Below, in pieces: positions 19,780-31,419 of a stretch of DNA of 64,000 bases (positions within the stretch are counted from its first letter, which is position 1; each line of letters starts with the position of its first letter). This stretch comes from Gracilaria gracilis (lineage: Eukaryota > Rhodophyta > Florideophyceae > Gracilariales > Gracilariaceae). The DNA is taken from assembly GCA_030374805.1 (NCBI GenBank), contig JARGSG010000043.1, forward strand, positions 62,001-126,000, read 5' to 3'. The notes under the pieces were generated by a model. The model worked only from the letters and a program-made list of their open reading frames with translations. It searched no databases and was not told where the DNA came from. The translations under genes and the position numbers were made by a program.

Positions 19780-20582
19780 ATTGAGAGACGGTTCGCTGAG
19801 CTTGAGAACAGACGCAGAAGTGGTTACGAAGGGGCTTTGAAGAGCAAGCGCAGGTTATATTGCGATAGGGGAGTGTTAGAAACCTTGCACCTTCAGCACC
19901 ATTGAGTCATTGAGACCGTTGAATAGGACAGCCTTCCCTTGGGTAACATAAATGACTAGAGTAGATTCTGAGCAGTTTGCAGTTTGCGAACCAGCTTGAC
20001 CGCGTGCTAGAAGGTTAGAACGTTACCGCTTATCTACCTTCGTAGCCAGACTCTCCCTTGGTACCGTTGTACCACTGCCCACTGTTGCTCTTACAGCCTG
20101 AAAATATGGTAAAATCACTTTGGCAAAATCAGTTCCATTGGGGCTGTCGTATCTTGAAGTCTATCCCTAGGATAGACGGCCAGTGGTCTCGTCCATTTGA
20201 GGACTCGTTTGCTTCGCACTTCGGGATTGCAGTGACTGACCTAAACTGCTTTCAGAAAGGATTACAAGGGTAATCACTGGTCAGATTGGTTCTCGAATCG
20301 GCGAGTTATGAACAAGTACGTACACAAATCCTGTACATTTGTTGATGTAATCTCGAAACACTTGCGGATTTCTATTACGACTTCGTCTTCGAAAAGTGAT
20401 CATCATATGTCTTGCTACTAAAAAGGAACCTTGTGCTTCAAAGATGGGGCCTCTGGACTCCGTGAAGACAAAATACCGAGTTCTTCAGCACTATCTTGAA
20501 GCCTTGAATATAAAAAAAACAAGGGCATCATTTTCGAGTCATTGGTTCATTATTTGACTGTGAAGAGCAACTGCCGATCCCA
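19780..20582. other. Intergenic region, no gene supported
   Basis: About 800 nt between the start of the ABC transporter and the end of SMC3, both on the minus strand. No recognisable frame or RNA gene. Confidence 0.45.
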
Positions 20583-23500
20583 TTATCTTCGTGACGGCTC
20601 GTCTGTTATGAAAGTTAAGGCCACATCACGTCCAACTTCTTGAATGCCGCTAACCTTCTTCTTGTGAGTTACACCATACCACATATCACCAGCATTGACA
20701 AACTCTGGTCTGAAAGTGGTCGTGATAAACTGGGTTCCACTGTTAGCTTGCTTCCTTATAAGGTTTGCCACGGCTTGTCTGTGAGTCGCATCCAAGTTTG
20801 CATCGATCTCATCGAAAAGGTAAAATGGGGCGGGATCCAGTCTTTGAATGGCAAAGATCAAAGCCAACGCTACAATAGACTTCTGGCCTCCACTCAACTG
20901 CTGCAGCAAGTAGGCTTGGCCTGTGCTGCTAAACGCAACCTTCATTGCAACGCCAGTGTACTGAATACGGGAAGCTCCTTCCGCTTCAGGTTGCCGCTGA
21001 TTCCTTGATTGCTCACTGGATTTCAACATCACAAGCGAAGCCCGACCGCCAGGAACGAGTTCCTTGAACACTTCACTGAAGTATTTACTCACACCCTTGA
21101 AAGTTCGCAGGATGTCTTCGTCTTTGCGCTGATCCAAGGACTCGATAAGTTGCCTAATTGCCGAGGCACCTGAGTCTAGTTCTTGGCGTTGAAGTGACAA
21201 AGCTTCTCGCTTTTCGGAAAAACTAAGATATTGGTCCAGGGCTTTCTTGTTGACATGAGAATACTTCTGCAACCCTTCATTGGCTTTCTTAAGCTTTCTC
21301 ATCAAACTCCCGATAGAAAGGTCTCGGTACTTATCGAAATCGGCGGGTAAAGACCCTAACTCACGAATGCTCTTCTCTGCCTCGGCTTTCTTCTGAGTTT
21401 CGACTGCTCTTTGGCTGTATCTCTTTTCAATTTGCTGTCGATCCTCTTCTATGGCCTTATTTATTCGGGCTTCTTCATCACGATTCTGTTCTACCTGTGC
21501 CGTTTTTCGATTATGTGTCTTTTTCTTCTCAGCGAGGGAAGTCTCTGCTTCCTTTAATTCCGCTTTGATATTATTTAGGTCTTCCTCTGCATTTTGCAGT
21601 GATTCGCGTTGTTGCTTCAAGTTCTCTTCCATTTTACGCTGCAAATCGTCTGCTTCGCTGGAGTCTAATGCATCACCTGCGACGGCCGCAATGGATTTCT
21701 TTAACTCCGTTTCTCGTTTCTCAAGACTGTTCTCTAGCTCAGCACGCAGTTCAAGCACACGGCGTTCAACTTTGGCCTTTTCCGTGAGCTTATCATTTTT
21801 TGTGCTTCGGAGTGAATCCATCTCATTCTTCAACCCTGACATTTGTGTTTCTTCAGCAGGGGAGAGTCCCGAGATCATTGGTGATTGTAGTTCCCTTTCC
21901 AGGTCTTCAACAGCCTTATCTGTATTTATAATCTCGTCTTCAGCTTCGCTAATCTGCTTCTGCGCATTAGAAATGCTATGCCTGTCAACTTCCATGAACC
22001 TTTCTATGTCATGGATTTCCTTATCTAGGCGTCCGATTTTGATACCTGCATTACGTTTAACAACACTGCGACGTTGGATCTCGCCCATGATTTGATTCAA
22101 GTTGCGGGTGACTTCGTCAAGAGAAGCGTTGATTTCTTCTCGTTTCGGCTGCATGGCTCTCAAGTCTGAACCAGCCTCTCGTATGAATCGAGCAGCATCT
22201 ATACGATTACGGCTTGTATCCACGTACCCACCCCGCATACCACCACGACGATTAACCTGGTCTCCGTCTAACGTGATGCAGTCCACATTAAGATCTCGAG
22301 CTAAATCACTCGCAATTTGGATCGTCTTCGCCACAAGAACCCTTCCGAAGACGTGTTTCGCAACAGGGTGGAAAATTGAATCACAGCGAATCTTACTCAG
22401 AAGTGGTACCGAATCCTCGGAGGGAGGTGGAGGGGGACGAGAATCAGGTCTCATGCGATTCAATGGAATGAAAGTTACCCGTCCTGCACGCTTATCTCTT
22501 AGAACTCTGACGAGTCTGGCTGCTGTTTCATCGCTGTCCACCACAACGTGAGTTAGAGCGCCACCGGCGGTGACATCCGCAGCAGTTGAATACCTAGAGT
22601 CAACGTCAATAAGATCAAGAAGCGGCCCATATACTTTATCTGGACCAAAGTTTCTTGGATCTTCTCTTGCCAGCCTTGCGATGAACTTCAGAGAATGGTA
22701 AATAGAAGAGCCAATCACAGATCGTTTGTTAGCCTCCAGCTTACTCATACCATCCTGAAGTTCTTTTATCTTGGCAGATATCTCCGACTCCTGACGCCAC
22801 AAGTCTTGCCTTCTTCTGAAGATTCGATCTCTATCTGCATTCAAGCTCTGCAGCTCGGAGTTAGCGACACTAGAACCTGACTGCAGTTCATCTCGCTCCT
22901 TACGTTTATCTTCACATTTCTGTTCATTCTTGGTTATTCCCTGTTGCAGGCGATCGATATCAGCCATTCTCGTGTTCATTCTGGATTCATTCGATCTTTT
23001 TCTTCCTATGGCTTCACGGATGCTTTTCCTGATGTGTGTATTCCGCTGGGCAACTGTTGAGAATTGGTTGCTCCGATTCGCTTTCACTCTAAGCCTCAAT
23101 AGCGTGCTTCGAACGTCTTCCATACGTTTGCGTATAGACTCTTCCTCAGTCTTTAGGTTGGATAGCTCAGCCTCCAGAGGCTGGAGTTCTGTCCGCTTCT
23201 CAGCCATCAACCTTCTGAGTTCTTGCATTTCCGTTCTCGTATTTGCTACTGTCTCAGCTGTTATTGAAGCTGCCTGTTCTGCCTCGGAGACATCGACTTG
23301 AAGTTTGGCAACCTTTTCAACGCCAAGTTTACGCCTTTTGTCCAGCGCTTCACGATCATCCTCTGCTCGTTTCAACTCCGGACCCAGGGACTTCAATTCT
23401 CGTTCTGCTGTTGCAATATCTGCACACACTTCCGCGAGTCGGGTGTTTAGCTTCTCTGCTCGAGAACGTTGCTGACCACGATCGCCGTCTAAGGCCTCCA

Positions 23501-24215
23501 GCGCAGCTTTGGCTTCCTCGAGTTCGCGGACATGAATTGTATATTGCAACGCCTTGCGCTCTTTGTCTAGACGCTGGAACGCCTTGAGTTCGTCTTTCTC
23601 AGACTCCAACTCCGATAAGCGGGATTCAATAGAATCAATGACCTCGACAATTTTTTCACGTTTGGCATCGGCGTCTTCCATTAGTTTCAAAGACTCCTTC
23701 CTTCTTTCATCGTACACTCGGGTTCCAGCAACTTCTTGCAAAAGCTCAAGCCTCTGATGATCAGTCATGGCACACAAAGCAGCCACTTTCCCTTGTTGTA
23801 CAATATAATACGGATTAGAACGCGAGAAACCAGCTGACTCCAGGAGATTGAACACCTCCGTACGAGAAACATTCTTCCAATCAAGCGTGTACTCATCTTT
23901 CTTTAAGCCAATCATACGTCGTAACAGCACCTCATCTTTGTCAATAGGGAGGCGACCATCAGAGTTATCGAAGGTCATTTCAACATACGCAGAAAGCACA
24001 GATGCTCCCGCACCCTCGTGAAGTAAAGCGACTCGCTCTTCTGCACGCAAGTTGGAAAAGGTGTCTGAAAGGACAAATCGCACGGCATCAAAAAAGTTGG
24101 ATTTGCCGGAGCCATTTCGGCCGACAACAACGTTGTGCCCGGGCGAAAAGGGTCCGGCAACGGTGGCCGAGCGGTAGCTCTTAAAGCCGGTGATGGTGAT
24201 TTGCTTAATATGCAT
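20583..24215 (-). CDS. SMC3: Cohesin subunit SMC3
   Basis: A core ATPase of cohesin that holds sister chromatids together. 1210 residues without introns, the usual SMC3 length. The N-terminus is diagnostic: MHIKQITITGFKSYRS, Walker A GRNGSGKSNFFDAVRFVLSD and LLHEGAG. Coiled coil to about residue 490, hinge about 500-690 (GPLLDLIDVDSRYSTAADVTAGGALTHVVVD and GGMRGGYVDTSR), second coiled coil to about 1040, then the signature LSGGQKSIVALALIFAIQ and Walker B FYLFDEIDANLD. The N-terminal head lacks the paired lysines in the usual KKDEY acetylation motif only in part: LKKDEYTLDWK is present, so Eco1 acetylation is plausible. Confidence 0.98.
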   Translation of the reverse strand: MHIKQITITGFKSYRSATVAGPFSPGHNVVVGRNGSGKSNFFDAVRFVLSDTFSNLRAEERVALLHEGAGASVLSAYVEMTFDNSDGRLPIDKDEVLLRRMIGLKKDEYTLDWKNVSRTEVFNLLESAGFSRSNPYYIVQQGKVAALCAMTDHQRLELLQEVAGTRVYDERRKESLKLMEDADAKREKIVEVIDSIESRLSELESEKDELKAFQRLDKERKALQYTIHVRELEEAKAALEALDGDRGQQRSRAEKLNTRLAEVCADIATAERELKSLGPELKRAEDDREALDKRRKLGVEKVAKLQVDVSEAEQAASITAETVANTRTEMQELRRLMAEKRTELQPLEAELSNLKTEEESIRKRMEDVRSTLLRLRVKANRSNQFSTVAQRNTHIRKSIREAIGRKRSNESRMNTRMADIDRLQQGITKNEQKCEDKRKERDELQSGSSVANSELQSLNADRDRIFRRRQDLWRQESEISAKIKELQDGMSKLEANKRSVIGSSIYHSLKFIARLAREDPRNFGPDKVYGPLLDLIDVDSRYSTAADVTAGGALTHVVVDSDETAARLVRVLRDKRAGRVTFIPLNRMRPDSRPPPPPSEDSVPLLSKIRCDSIFHPVAKHVFGRVLVAKTIQIASDLARDLNVDCITLDGDQVNRRGGMRGGYVDTSRNRIDAARFIREAGSDLRAMQPKREEINASLDEVTRNLNQIMGEIQRRSVVKRNAGIKIGRLDKEIHDIERFMEVDRHSISNAQKQISEAEDEIINTDKAVEDLERELQSPMISGLSPAEETQMSGLKNEMDSLRSTKNDKLTEKAKVERRVLELRAELENSLEKRETELKKSIAAVAGDALDSSEADDLQRKMEENLKQQRESLQNAEEDLNNIKAELKEAETSLAEKKKTHNRKTAQVEQNRDEEARINKAIEEDRQQIEKRYSQRAVETQKKAEAEKSIRELGSLPADFDKYRDLSIGSLMRKLKKANEGLQKYSHVNKKALDQYLSFSEKREALSLQRQELDSGASAIRQLIESLDQRKDEDILRTFKGVSKYFSEVFKELVPGGRASLVMLKSSEQSRNQRQPEAEGASRIQYTGVAMKVAFSSTGQAYLLQQLSGGQKSIVALALIFAIQRLDPAPFYLFDEIDANLDATHRQAVANLIRKQANSGTQFITTTFRPEFVNAGDMWYGVTHKKKVSGIQEVGRDVALTFITDEPSRR

Positions 24216-24847
24216 GTTGCTTTTAAGTCATGAATGCATGCGCAAAGGGCGCGTTTTAGTAGTCTAAGTGAATCAAGCGAAATGGTGGCTTGTAAGCAGA
24301 CGAGGCTGGCTCTAGCGAAGTGACTGAACACCGAATCGGTCCCACGTCGAAGGAGATGAAGGGGGTGGGGGTGAAGCGGAGGGGAAGATATAAAGAACGT
24401 TACCCTTGGGCATGTTCGTGAAAAGCCGAATTTGGTAGTGGTGCATGCAGCCGAGTTGGCTCGGGGTGGACAGCAGTTGCCGCGAAAAAGTGCGCTTGAG
24501 CTGTTTCGCTTCGCTCCGCCTGCTACACGAGCGGAGCACTGCCAGAGAACCAAAATTTAGCGCCAAATCTACAGCACGAAACCCAAGAATTGTTGATTCA
24601 TTTCGCTAAAGATTGCCAATGCTCGACACTGACACTACACTGACGAGTCTTCACCCAACAAGCAACAGATCGTCCACAGTAAATGTCATAGCCACAGTCC
24701 CCGCCAGCGCAGACCGTCGTTCGCATGTAGCATTGTAGTGCGCATGGCGGATGCATTCCAAAGTTCTGTTTAGTAGTAATGCAATTCCAGTCAGCCTTCC
24801 CCGCGTCGAAATTAGTAACAGTTGTACAACACTGAACGCACAAAGTT
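24216..24847. other. Intergenic region upstream of SMC3
   Basis: It contains the SMC3 promoter and the 3' flank of the next minus-strand gene. No coding frame with recognisable features. Confidence 0.45.
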
Positions 24848-26086
24848 CTAGCTGCCGTTCGTTTGAAGCTTTTGAAACAAGAAGTCAGTCGCCTTGCGGA
24901 GAGCTTCGACCTCGCCCTTGAGACGGTTTCGCTCGGAAGCAGCCACTGAGCTTCCATAATACGCGCTAGTTATCTTGCCCATCCAGCTCTTTCCTTTCTT
25001 CTCAGTATTGCTCTCTCGTTTGCTCGCTTCTTCGTTCTGCGAGCACATGTTCACAACTTCTCGCAAAACGTCAAGTTGTTCTTCCAGGTCCTGCACCCTC
25101 CCTTCCATATCATCACATTCCTCACATTCGTCGTCAATAACACTTCTTTCTCGTTTCATGGAGCTGTGCATCTTAAATGTGTCACTTGACTGAGCGCAGT
25201 CCGAAACGGACACCGACGTGGACGACTTGGTGTCTAACTCGTCCGCGCCAAGATCCACACTTTCTAGCTCTTGTTCTTCCAGCGAAACCCGTTTTGTCTC
25301 TTCAGTGTTGTTAGAGTCGCTAGAGAAGCTAGCATCATTCGTAGAAATGCGACGGCCTAGTCTGTTTTGAATTTGCTCGGCCACAGCGTTTCGATCGGCG
25401 ATTCGTTTTCTGCGAAGTTCGGCCTCCAGCTTGCCCATTTCTTCCTTATGGTGCAGTTCCATCAAAACAGTCTCACGCTCTTGTTCCGACAACAGCTTCA
25501 ATCGCTCAGGCGCCCACGGTGGCATCCCTTTCAGCCCTGTTCCACAACTGCTGCACATTCCACAACAGCGCTTTTCCAACAGTTTCTTTTCGCTAGAAGA
25601 CATGCGACGTACAGAAGCTTCGTCCGACCCGTTATCCACACGTTTCGGCCGTTGCTGCGCGCCATACGCAAAAGTTCCAGCGCGCGGCAATCGCGCTGGT
25701 GAGTCCACGGCTGTTTTTCGCGCGACTTGGTCCGCGTTGGCGCTTCGAAATGGCGCCCGCTGCGGATTGACAGCGGACTTGCGATAGGATCCACGCCTCA
25801 GTTGCGGCTTGCCGTCCTCAGAAGGCGGCTGCTTGGCAGGCAACTCTCGAAACGTGGTGCCTCTTCGCAGCCGCGGAATGTTGGGAGGCCCCTCAGGCAG
25901 GCGAGAGGTTGCATTGTGACTGAGCGGGCGATTGACAAAGGTGGCGGCGCCGCGTCGAAGGCCAGAAGGTCCCGTGGACGCAGGCCGCGACTGTCGGAAG
26001 GTAGTGGCGCGCGGCAGACTGGGCGGCTGGTTTGATGGCGGTGAGAGAGGTTCTGAGGGCGGCGTAGGTGGCGTGGGTGACTGCAT
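24848..26086 (-). CDS. Coiled-coil protein with five repeated L-R/P-R-x-x-T/S-F/Y motifs
   Basis: A 412-residue protein from the first ATG at 26086 (MQSPTPPTPPSEPLSPPSNQ); the frame is open further upstream without ATG. The N-terminal half is disordered and Pro-rich and carries five variants of one short motif: LPRATTF, LRRGAATF, LRRGTTF, LRRGSY and LPRAGTF. A small Cys cluster follows (RCCGMCSSCGTG), then a helical region with EELQ-like coils and a C-terminal predicted coiled coil ending FLFQKLQTNGS. The repeated basic-Thr/Ser-aromatic motif resembles basophilic kinase sites (inference). Family not recognised. Head-to-head with the FtsH gene, 327 nt apart. Confidence 0.7.
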   Translation of the reverse strand: MQSPTPPTPPSEPLSPPSNQPPSLPRATTFRQSRPASTGPSGLRRGAATFVNRPLSHNATSRLPEGPPNIPRLRRGTTFRELPAKQPPSEDGKPQLRRGSYRKSAVNPQRAPFRSANADQVARKTAVDSPARLPRAGTFAYGAQQRPKRVDNGSDEASVRRMSSSEKKLLEKRCCGMCSSCGTGLKGMPPWAPERLKLLSEQERETVLMELHHKEEMGKLEAELRRKRIADRNAVAEQIQNRLGRRISTNDASFSSDSNNTEETKRVSLEEQELESVDLGADELDTKSSTSVSVSDCAQSSDTFKMHSSMKRERSVIDDECEECDDMEGRVQDLEEQLDVLREVVNMCSQNEEASKRESNTEKKGKSWMGKITSAYYGSSVAASERNRLKGEVEALRKATDFLFQKLQTNGS

Positions 26087-26413
26087 GTCGGCGATGGAGA
26101 CGGTGCGATTGGCGCTTGAGCGCGTGATGCGGCGCGGCGCGCGCGGGGCACTGCTGCTCTTAACGCGTTGGCGCGGAGGTGCGGCGCAAGCGCTGAATTG
26201 CTGACGGCTGCTGGCGCGCAACGCGGCGCCCAGCCGTGCGTCACACGTGGGCGTCCGTTACGGCGGTGACTTTTACGAGTGGCGCTGCCATCGACAAATT
26301 GCGCCAATTCGCTTCGCCCGTTTGCCGAGTTTGCGGTCCGTTTTGGAGCGCGTGATGCAGTCGTGCGAGGTCGCCGCGTCGCTGGAGGACGGTGCCAGCG
26401 CGTCGTGAGCGCG
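26087..26413. promoter_or_regulatory. Short GC-rich divergent promoter region
   Basis: A 327-nt spacer between two start codons pointing apart. No TATA box was seen. It should contain both promoters. Confidence 0.45.
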
Positions 26414-29074
26414 ATGATGCGCTCCACCGCTGCTTGGCGCCTGCGTGCGCTCGCCGTCGGCAGTCTGCGAGGCGGGGCCGCGGCGCGTCACTGGCAGCGG
26501 AATGGCGCGATTGCTTCTTCGTGTCTTTCCCGTGAGCTGCAGTTGATGCGGCAGCTTGCAGACCCTCGCTCTGTCATCCTTCCCTCGGGCACTGCATCGC
26601 TGGTGAACCAGCACTTCCGTGATACTCTGCGCGTGGCACAGAGACTAGCTACTCATCACCTTCTTCTCAGTGAACCGCCAAAAACTGAACAGCAGCCGAA
26701 AAAAGATCAGCGTGCCCACGAAACAGCGAAGGAGGCGGGTAAGGAGGCATCTTCCGGACAGGGCAAGTCGAATAAGGAGGAGGGCTCAGCTGACGCCAAT
26801 CGAAGCGGCAAAGAATCTCCACGCGACCCAGAAGATGATCAGAACAATTCTTGGATGGGACAGGCTGCTCTGGCTCTATTTGTTATGTTAGGTTTGTCCT
26901 TGCTTGGTTCTCGAGACCAAGGAAGAGAGATATCTTTCCAGGCATTTGTTTGGGATCTACTAGAGCCAGGCTTGGTTGATCGCATAGAAGTTGTCAACCG
27001 CAACGTGGCTCGTGTATACTTGAGAACGTCGGCCACAGTTCGCTCACAAGATGTTGGTGTCGAGGCGAAAAGTATGGGAAACAGGGACAGGTCTGTGGAT
27101 GATTACAGGAGTACCCCTGACCCATGGGGATCTGATGACCCCGACTTCGCGGATGGCAGCCGTAGAAGAAACTCAGACAAGATTAACACCAGCGCTGTGG
27201 CTATGAACACCACTGAATCTCCCTTTTATTTCACTATTGGCTCTATAGAGACCTTTGAAAAGAAACTTGAAGCTGTTCAAGAGGACTTGGGTCTTGAGCC
27301 AGATGAGTTTGTGCCAGTCATGTACACAAAAGAATCAAGTATAGCCACCGAACTATTGAGACAAGCCCCGTCCATTCTGCTGCTCGCTGTCGGTATCATG
27401 GTATTGCGAAACGCATTGGGTCAACTTGGAGGAATGGGCGGCAGCAGAAGCGGAATTTTCCAGGTGGGTAAGGCAAACCCCACTGTCGTGAAAGGCAGTG
27501 AAAGTGGACCCAAAGCTGTTACTTTTGCGCATGTTGCGGGGTTAGACGAAGCAAAGCTTGAGGTTATGGAGTTCGTTGACTTCTTGAAGAACCCGTCGAG
27601 GTATGAACGACTTGGTGCCAAGATTCCAAAGGGCGCGCTTCTAGTAGGCCCTCCGGGAACCGGTAAAACGCTGCTGGCGAAAGCTACTGCTGGGGAGGCC
27701 AATGTGCCATTCTTCTCAATGAGTGGTTCAGATTTCATTGAAATGTTTGTCGGTGTCGGTCCGAGCAGGGTGCGCGACCTTTTCAGTCAAGCTCGATCGA
27801 GTGCACCTTGCATCATCTTCATTGATGAGATCGATGCCATTGGTAAATCAAGGGGTCGAGGTGGGTTGGCAGGAGGAAATGATGAGCGGGAGAATACGTT
27901 GAACGCGCTGCTGGTCGAGATGGATGGCTTTACATCAAGTTCTGGCGTTGTAGTTTTGGCAGGTACGAACAGGGCTGACGTATTGGACAAAGCACTACTA
28001 CGACCGGGGCGCTTTGATCGGCAGATCAGCATCGACAAGCCAGACATGCGAGGGAGATATCAGATTTTTATGGTTCACTTGCAACCGTTGAAGCTCAGTG
28101 ATGAAGCTAGTACTATTGCTAAGCGACTTGCAGCTTTGACTCCCGGATTTGCGGGTGCAGATATTGCAAATATATGCAACGAAGCTGCGTTAATCGCCGC
28201 ACGTGGGGATAAGGATTGCGTAGAAATGATTGACTTTGAACGCGCAACGGATAGAGTCATCGGCGGTCTTGAGAAGAAAAACAAAGTGATTTCCAGGAAA
28301 GAACGAGAGATCGTTGCACATCATGAGGCTGGCCATGCCGTTGCGGGATGGTTCTTACAACATGCGGATCCTCTCATCAAGGTTTCTATCATCCCAAGAG
28401 GGTCAGCTGCTCTTGGATTTGCGCAGTATTTGCCAACAGATAAGTTTCTGCAATCAACAGAGCAACTAAGGGACTTCATGATAGTCGCTCTTGGAGGCCG
28501 AGTTGCAGAACAATTATGCTTCGGTAGTATAACGACCGGGGCGCAAGACGACCTGAAGCGAATAACAAAAGCAGTCTATGCTCAAATTACAAACTTTGGA
28601 ATGAGTGAGAAGGTGGGGAAAGTGTACTTCCCCCGGGCTGGAGAATCAGGAAATCAGTTTTATAAGCCATATAGTGAAAAAACTGCCCAACTAATCGACG
28701 ATGAAGCTGTCCGAATCGTCGATGAAGCGTATCGAGAGTGCGACAAGCTGCTCAGTGAAAGGCTGGACATGGTTAAAGTATTGGCCGCACGCTTGTTGGA
28801 GAAGGAAGTGATTGGCGAAGATGACTTGATTGATATTCTTGGTGACCGTCCTTATGCAAAGCCAGCGACTTACGACGAAATCATTGGGAGGTTCGAGAAA
28901 GATCGCAGGGATCGAACCGGACAAGGAGAAGGTGGTGACGATGACATTGCACGAGATGGGTCGACAACCCCTCCCATTCCTGTGGAAGGCGCTGAAGGAG
29001 AAGCTGCTGGTAAAGACTTCAAGAGAGGGGGAAGAGTTACTCCTACAGGGGATGTAATCCCTGAGCTAGCATAG
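26414..29074 (+). CDS. Mitochondrial m-AAA (AFG3/FtsH-type) ATP-dependent metalloprotease
   Basis: An inner-membrane quality-control protease. 886 residues from ATG 26414 ([20 protein letters not shown], an Arg/Ala-rich presequence). A charged Lys/Glu linker precedes the first membrane helix ([14 protein letters not shown]); an intermembrane FtsH-extracellular domain and a second helix ([16 protein letters not shown]) follow. The AAA module has Walker A GPPGTGKT (about residue 411), Walker [10 protein letters not shown], the second region of homology [19 protein letters not shown] and the pore-loop FVGVG. The protease site is HEAGH near 637, with the third zinc ligand expected downstream in TGAQDDL. 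The layout and the AFG3-like [17 protein letters not shown] block favour the m-AAA class (plant FTSH3/10, yeast Yta10/12) over plastid FtsH. Confidence 0.95.
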   Translation: MMRSTAAWRLRALAVGSLRGGAAARHWQRNGAIASSCLSRELQLMRQLADPRSVILPSGTASLVNQHFRDTLRVAQRLATHHLLLSEPPKTEQQPKKDQRAHETAKEAGKEASSGQGKSNKEEGSADANRSGKESPRDPEDDQNNSWMGQAALALFVMLGLSLLGSRDQGREISFQAFVWDLLEPGLVDRIEVVNRNVARVYLRTSATVRSQDVGVEAKSMGNRDRSVDDYRSTPDPWGSDDPDFADGSRRRNSDKINTSAVAMNTTESPFYFTIGSIETFEKKLEAVQEDLGLEPDEFVPVMYTKESSIATELLRQAPSILLLAVGIMVLRNALGQLGGMGGSRSGIFQVGKANPTVVKGSESGPKAVTFAHVAGLDEAKLEVMEFVDFLKNPSRYERLGAKIPKGALLVGPPGTGKTLLAKATAGEANVPFFSMSGSDFIEMFVGVGPSRVRDLFSQARSSAPCIIFIDEIDAIGKSRGRGGLAGGNDERENTLNALLVEMDGFTSSSGVVVLAGTNRADVLDKALLRPGRFDRQISIDKPDMRGRYQIFMVHLQPLKLSDEASTIAKRLAALTPGFAGADIANICNEAALIAARGDKDCVEMIDFERATDRVIGGLEKKNKVISRKEREIVAHHEAGHAVAGWFLQHADPLIKVSIIPRGSAALGFAQYLPTDKFLQSTEQLRDFMIVALGGRVAEQLCFGSITTGAQDDLKRITKAVYAQITNFGMSEKVGKVYFPRAGESGNQFYKPYSEKTAQLIDDEAVRIVDEAYRECDKLLSERLDMVKVLAARLLEKEVIGEDDLIDILGDRPYAKPATYDEIIGRFEKDRRDRTGQGEGGDDDIARDGSTTPPIPVEGAEGEAAGKDFKRGGRVTPTGDVIPELA

Positions 29075-29817
29075 TTAATATCATGATATTTGTTATGTAC
29101 TGACTAAAACGCTGATGATACGTCTCCCACGCTCAAGAACCAAAGGTGCCTTCGTAGAAACGGTGTGTCTGTTGTGTGTGCGCGTTTCTTTCTGATGCCA
29201 AAGGCCACGCATAGTTGTTTGAAGAATACTTCTTCTCTATGGAAAGGTACTGTGGGTCGCCAAACTATTGTAGACCCCTTCCGTGTCGTCGTGAACCTCT
29301 GTTCTCGAGCGGAGCAGTCTTTTGTTGTTCCCAGTTGCCAACGTTTGACGGAATGATCAACGGAATTCTCGACTATTTGTCAGCAGCCAAGGCAGGCTGA
29401 AGGGGCCTGAAACAACCGCAATGTACAACCAAAAAATGCATGGAAAGGCCAGTAAGGCCTGACAGGGCTCAGCCGCTGAGCTTTCGAGCCCGAGGAGCTT
29501 GGCTGGTGACGACGAAGTGTAGCTCTCGGCCTGTGTCGAGGCTCTCAGACCTGTCGCGTACCTTTCTGACCATCGGTGTCGTATCGCCACTTGTCTTCCT
29601 GATATTGAAGCCCGGAACTGGCTTGCTTTATTCGTATTCGAACAGCGGAGAGTGAATGGGAGAGATACGTCTGACAGACTGATTTGTTTGACGGATGTAG
29701 TACGACGAAACATATTGCCGTTGTTGCATACGGTTACCCAACAACTCACTGTTAAAAGTCGTCCTTTTTATCCCACAGAATCGCAAACCGGGGAAACGTT
29801 CCATTTTAGAACTGACA
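29075..29817. other. Intergenic region, no gene supported
   Basis: About 740 nt. A 130-codon minus-strand frame without motifs (29357-29749) is considered chance. Confidence 0.4.
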
Positions 29818-31146
29818 ATGCATCGACTGCTTGCTGCTCGTGAATGCGGCGAGGAAGTTCAAGGAATCGACGACATCTCTAGCGAACGATGGACCCGGCT
29901 CGAAATAGACCCATCACGTACGTTCAGATGCGACGCAGTTAACAAGGTACACGCCATAGATTTGGATACACCATCCGGCCAGCTTGTGTTGTGCGCAGGG
30001 TTTAACCATGATGTTGGCGGTGCAATAGCAGTACATCTTTACCCGGGGCGTGACAAGAATATCGAAAAGGAACCACTTGAAGCTCACTACCTTCCCGAAA
30101 GCGACGGAATACGGTGCGTAAAATGGTTCCCAAACGACGCGGCGATCTTTTTGACTGGTAATCACAGACGGTTTCACAATCATTCGTGGGCAGAAGTTCA
30201 CGTGTGGGATTCAGACAGCTTCCGATCTGTCTCACATTTTCGCATGGATGAACCGGGTGTTCGGGCGTTGGATTTGTCCTCTGCTCCGGGTGCGAGACAA
30301 GAACTGATCGCTACAGTTTTGGAAGGTTCGCACGACTTGAGATTGTTGGACATAGAAAGCGGAGCCAGCACTCATCGTCTGGAGGGGCATGAAGTTCCAT
30401 TGAGAAACGTAGAGTGGGCTCCTTTACATCCATATGTTCTTACATCGTGTGATGAGTCTGGACAGGTGTGTCTTTTCGATATTCGACGTTCTGGTCGCAA
30501 TGCGTGTTTGCTCAAGTTTGATAGCACCCAAAGATTGAAGCCATACGAAGAGGAATTGGAGTATGTACAACACGGACTGACACTTGTTAATGCCCAAATT
30601 GGAGATATGCGTGCTCGCAAGAGACGACGTCGAGAACATAAATCTTCAGACCAGACTCCAGCGCTTGGTTTAGGATGTGCGTGGACACCGGAATTCTCAA
30701 TCCAAGCGCGACGACGCAGCAAGTTGGGACATCGAGCACAACGAACGAATGACACATTTGGGGCGGCTAATGAAGTTCGCTTTTCTATTGATGGTGCTAA
30801 TGTGATTAGCACAGGCAAAGGGACATCATTTCGTGTGTGGGACGTAATCACCGGCAAACTGATCTCCGAGTTCCACGATACGTCACTTTTCAATTCTTAT
30901 AGAGGACAATGTTTGCAATTGGCTCCGGATGGTATTAATATGGTGTGGAGTGTGAAAGATAGCTTAAGAGTTATTGACGTGCAGGATGGAATGATGGTTC
31001 ATACATCAGACTGCGAGGCGGGAGTTTTTGGCTCTATGAAGCTACACCCACTTGAAGAAGAGGTGATAAGTTCTCATCAGAACATTTTACACGTCTGGAC
31101 ACACGCGATAAGCGCGGGCAGTGAACCTAGTACAGATGACGTATAG
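29818..31146 (+). CDS. ERCC8: WD40 protein, DNA excision repair CSA/ERCC8-like
   Basis: CSA is the substrate receptor of a CUL4-DDB1 ubiquitin ligase in transcription-coupled repair. 442 residues from ATG 29818. The N-terminus MHRLLAARECGEEV corresponds to the CSA opening that binds DDB1. WD blades follow: a VKWFPNDAAIFLTGN block, VHVWDSD, LRLLDIESGASTHRLEGHEVPLRNVEWAPLHPYVLTS and LFDIRR, then an Arg/Lys insert (about 260-300) and later blades FRVWDVITGK and VWTHA. The match of the second to fourth blades to CSA is good; later blades are more divergent than usual, so a related DCAF is the alternative. Last intact housekeeping gene before the rearranged region. Confidence 0.8.
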   Translation: MHRLLAARECGEEVQGIDDISSERWTRLEIDPSRTFRCDAVNKVHAIDLDTPSGQLVLCAGFNHDVGGAIAVHLYPGRDKNIEKEPLEAHYLPESDGIRCVKWFPNDAAIFLTGNHRRFHNHSWAEVHVWDSDSFRSVSHFRMDEPGVRALDLSSAPGARQELIATVLEGSHDLRLLDIESGASTHRLEGHEVPLRNVEWAPLHPYVLTSCDESGQVCLFDIRRSGRNACLLKFDSTQRLKPYEEELEYVQHGLTLVNAQIGDMRARKRRRREHKSSDQTPALGLGCAWTPEFSIQARRRSKLGHRAQRTNDTFGAANEVRFSIDGANVISTGKGTSFRVWDVITGKLISEFHDTSLFNSYRGQCLQLAPDGINMVWSVKDSLRVIDVQDGMMVHTSDCEAGVFGSMKLHPLEEEVISSHQNILHVWTHAISAGSEPSTDDV

Positions 31147-31419
31147 GCCAGACGGTCTTGACGGAGGAGAAGAGGAAGACGTTGAGGATGGGGGTTTTAG
31201 CAGCTTAACGAACATCCCAGTTTGAAAGCGGAGTAGAATGTTGAAAGCGATCTATCGAAGGTAATGTACCTTTGTAGAAAGCCTTACATCATCGACTACT
31301 TCCAATTTGTCAAGAGATGGTAGCATTCTGGAAAGAATGCAAACTGATATCGTGCTCAAGATGCCACTGGGATCATGCCCAGGTGTGGATTGCAGTCTTA
31401 TGCTTCAAAAGCCAGAATA

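Noticed and set aside
21451..22551. Long plus-strand frames rich in Ser/Arg/Phe
   Set aside because: Antisense shadows of the SMC3 coiled coil.
24598..24957. Minus-strand frame of 119 codons
   Set aside because: Overlaps the end of the coiled-coil gene in another frame and lacks motifs or codon support.
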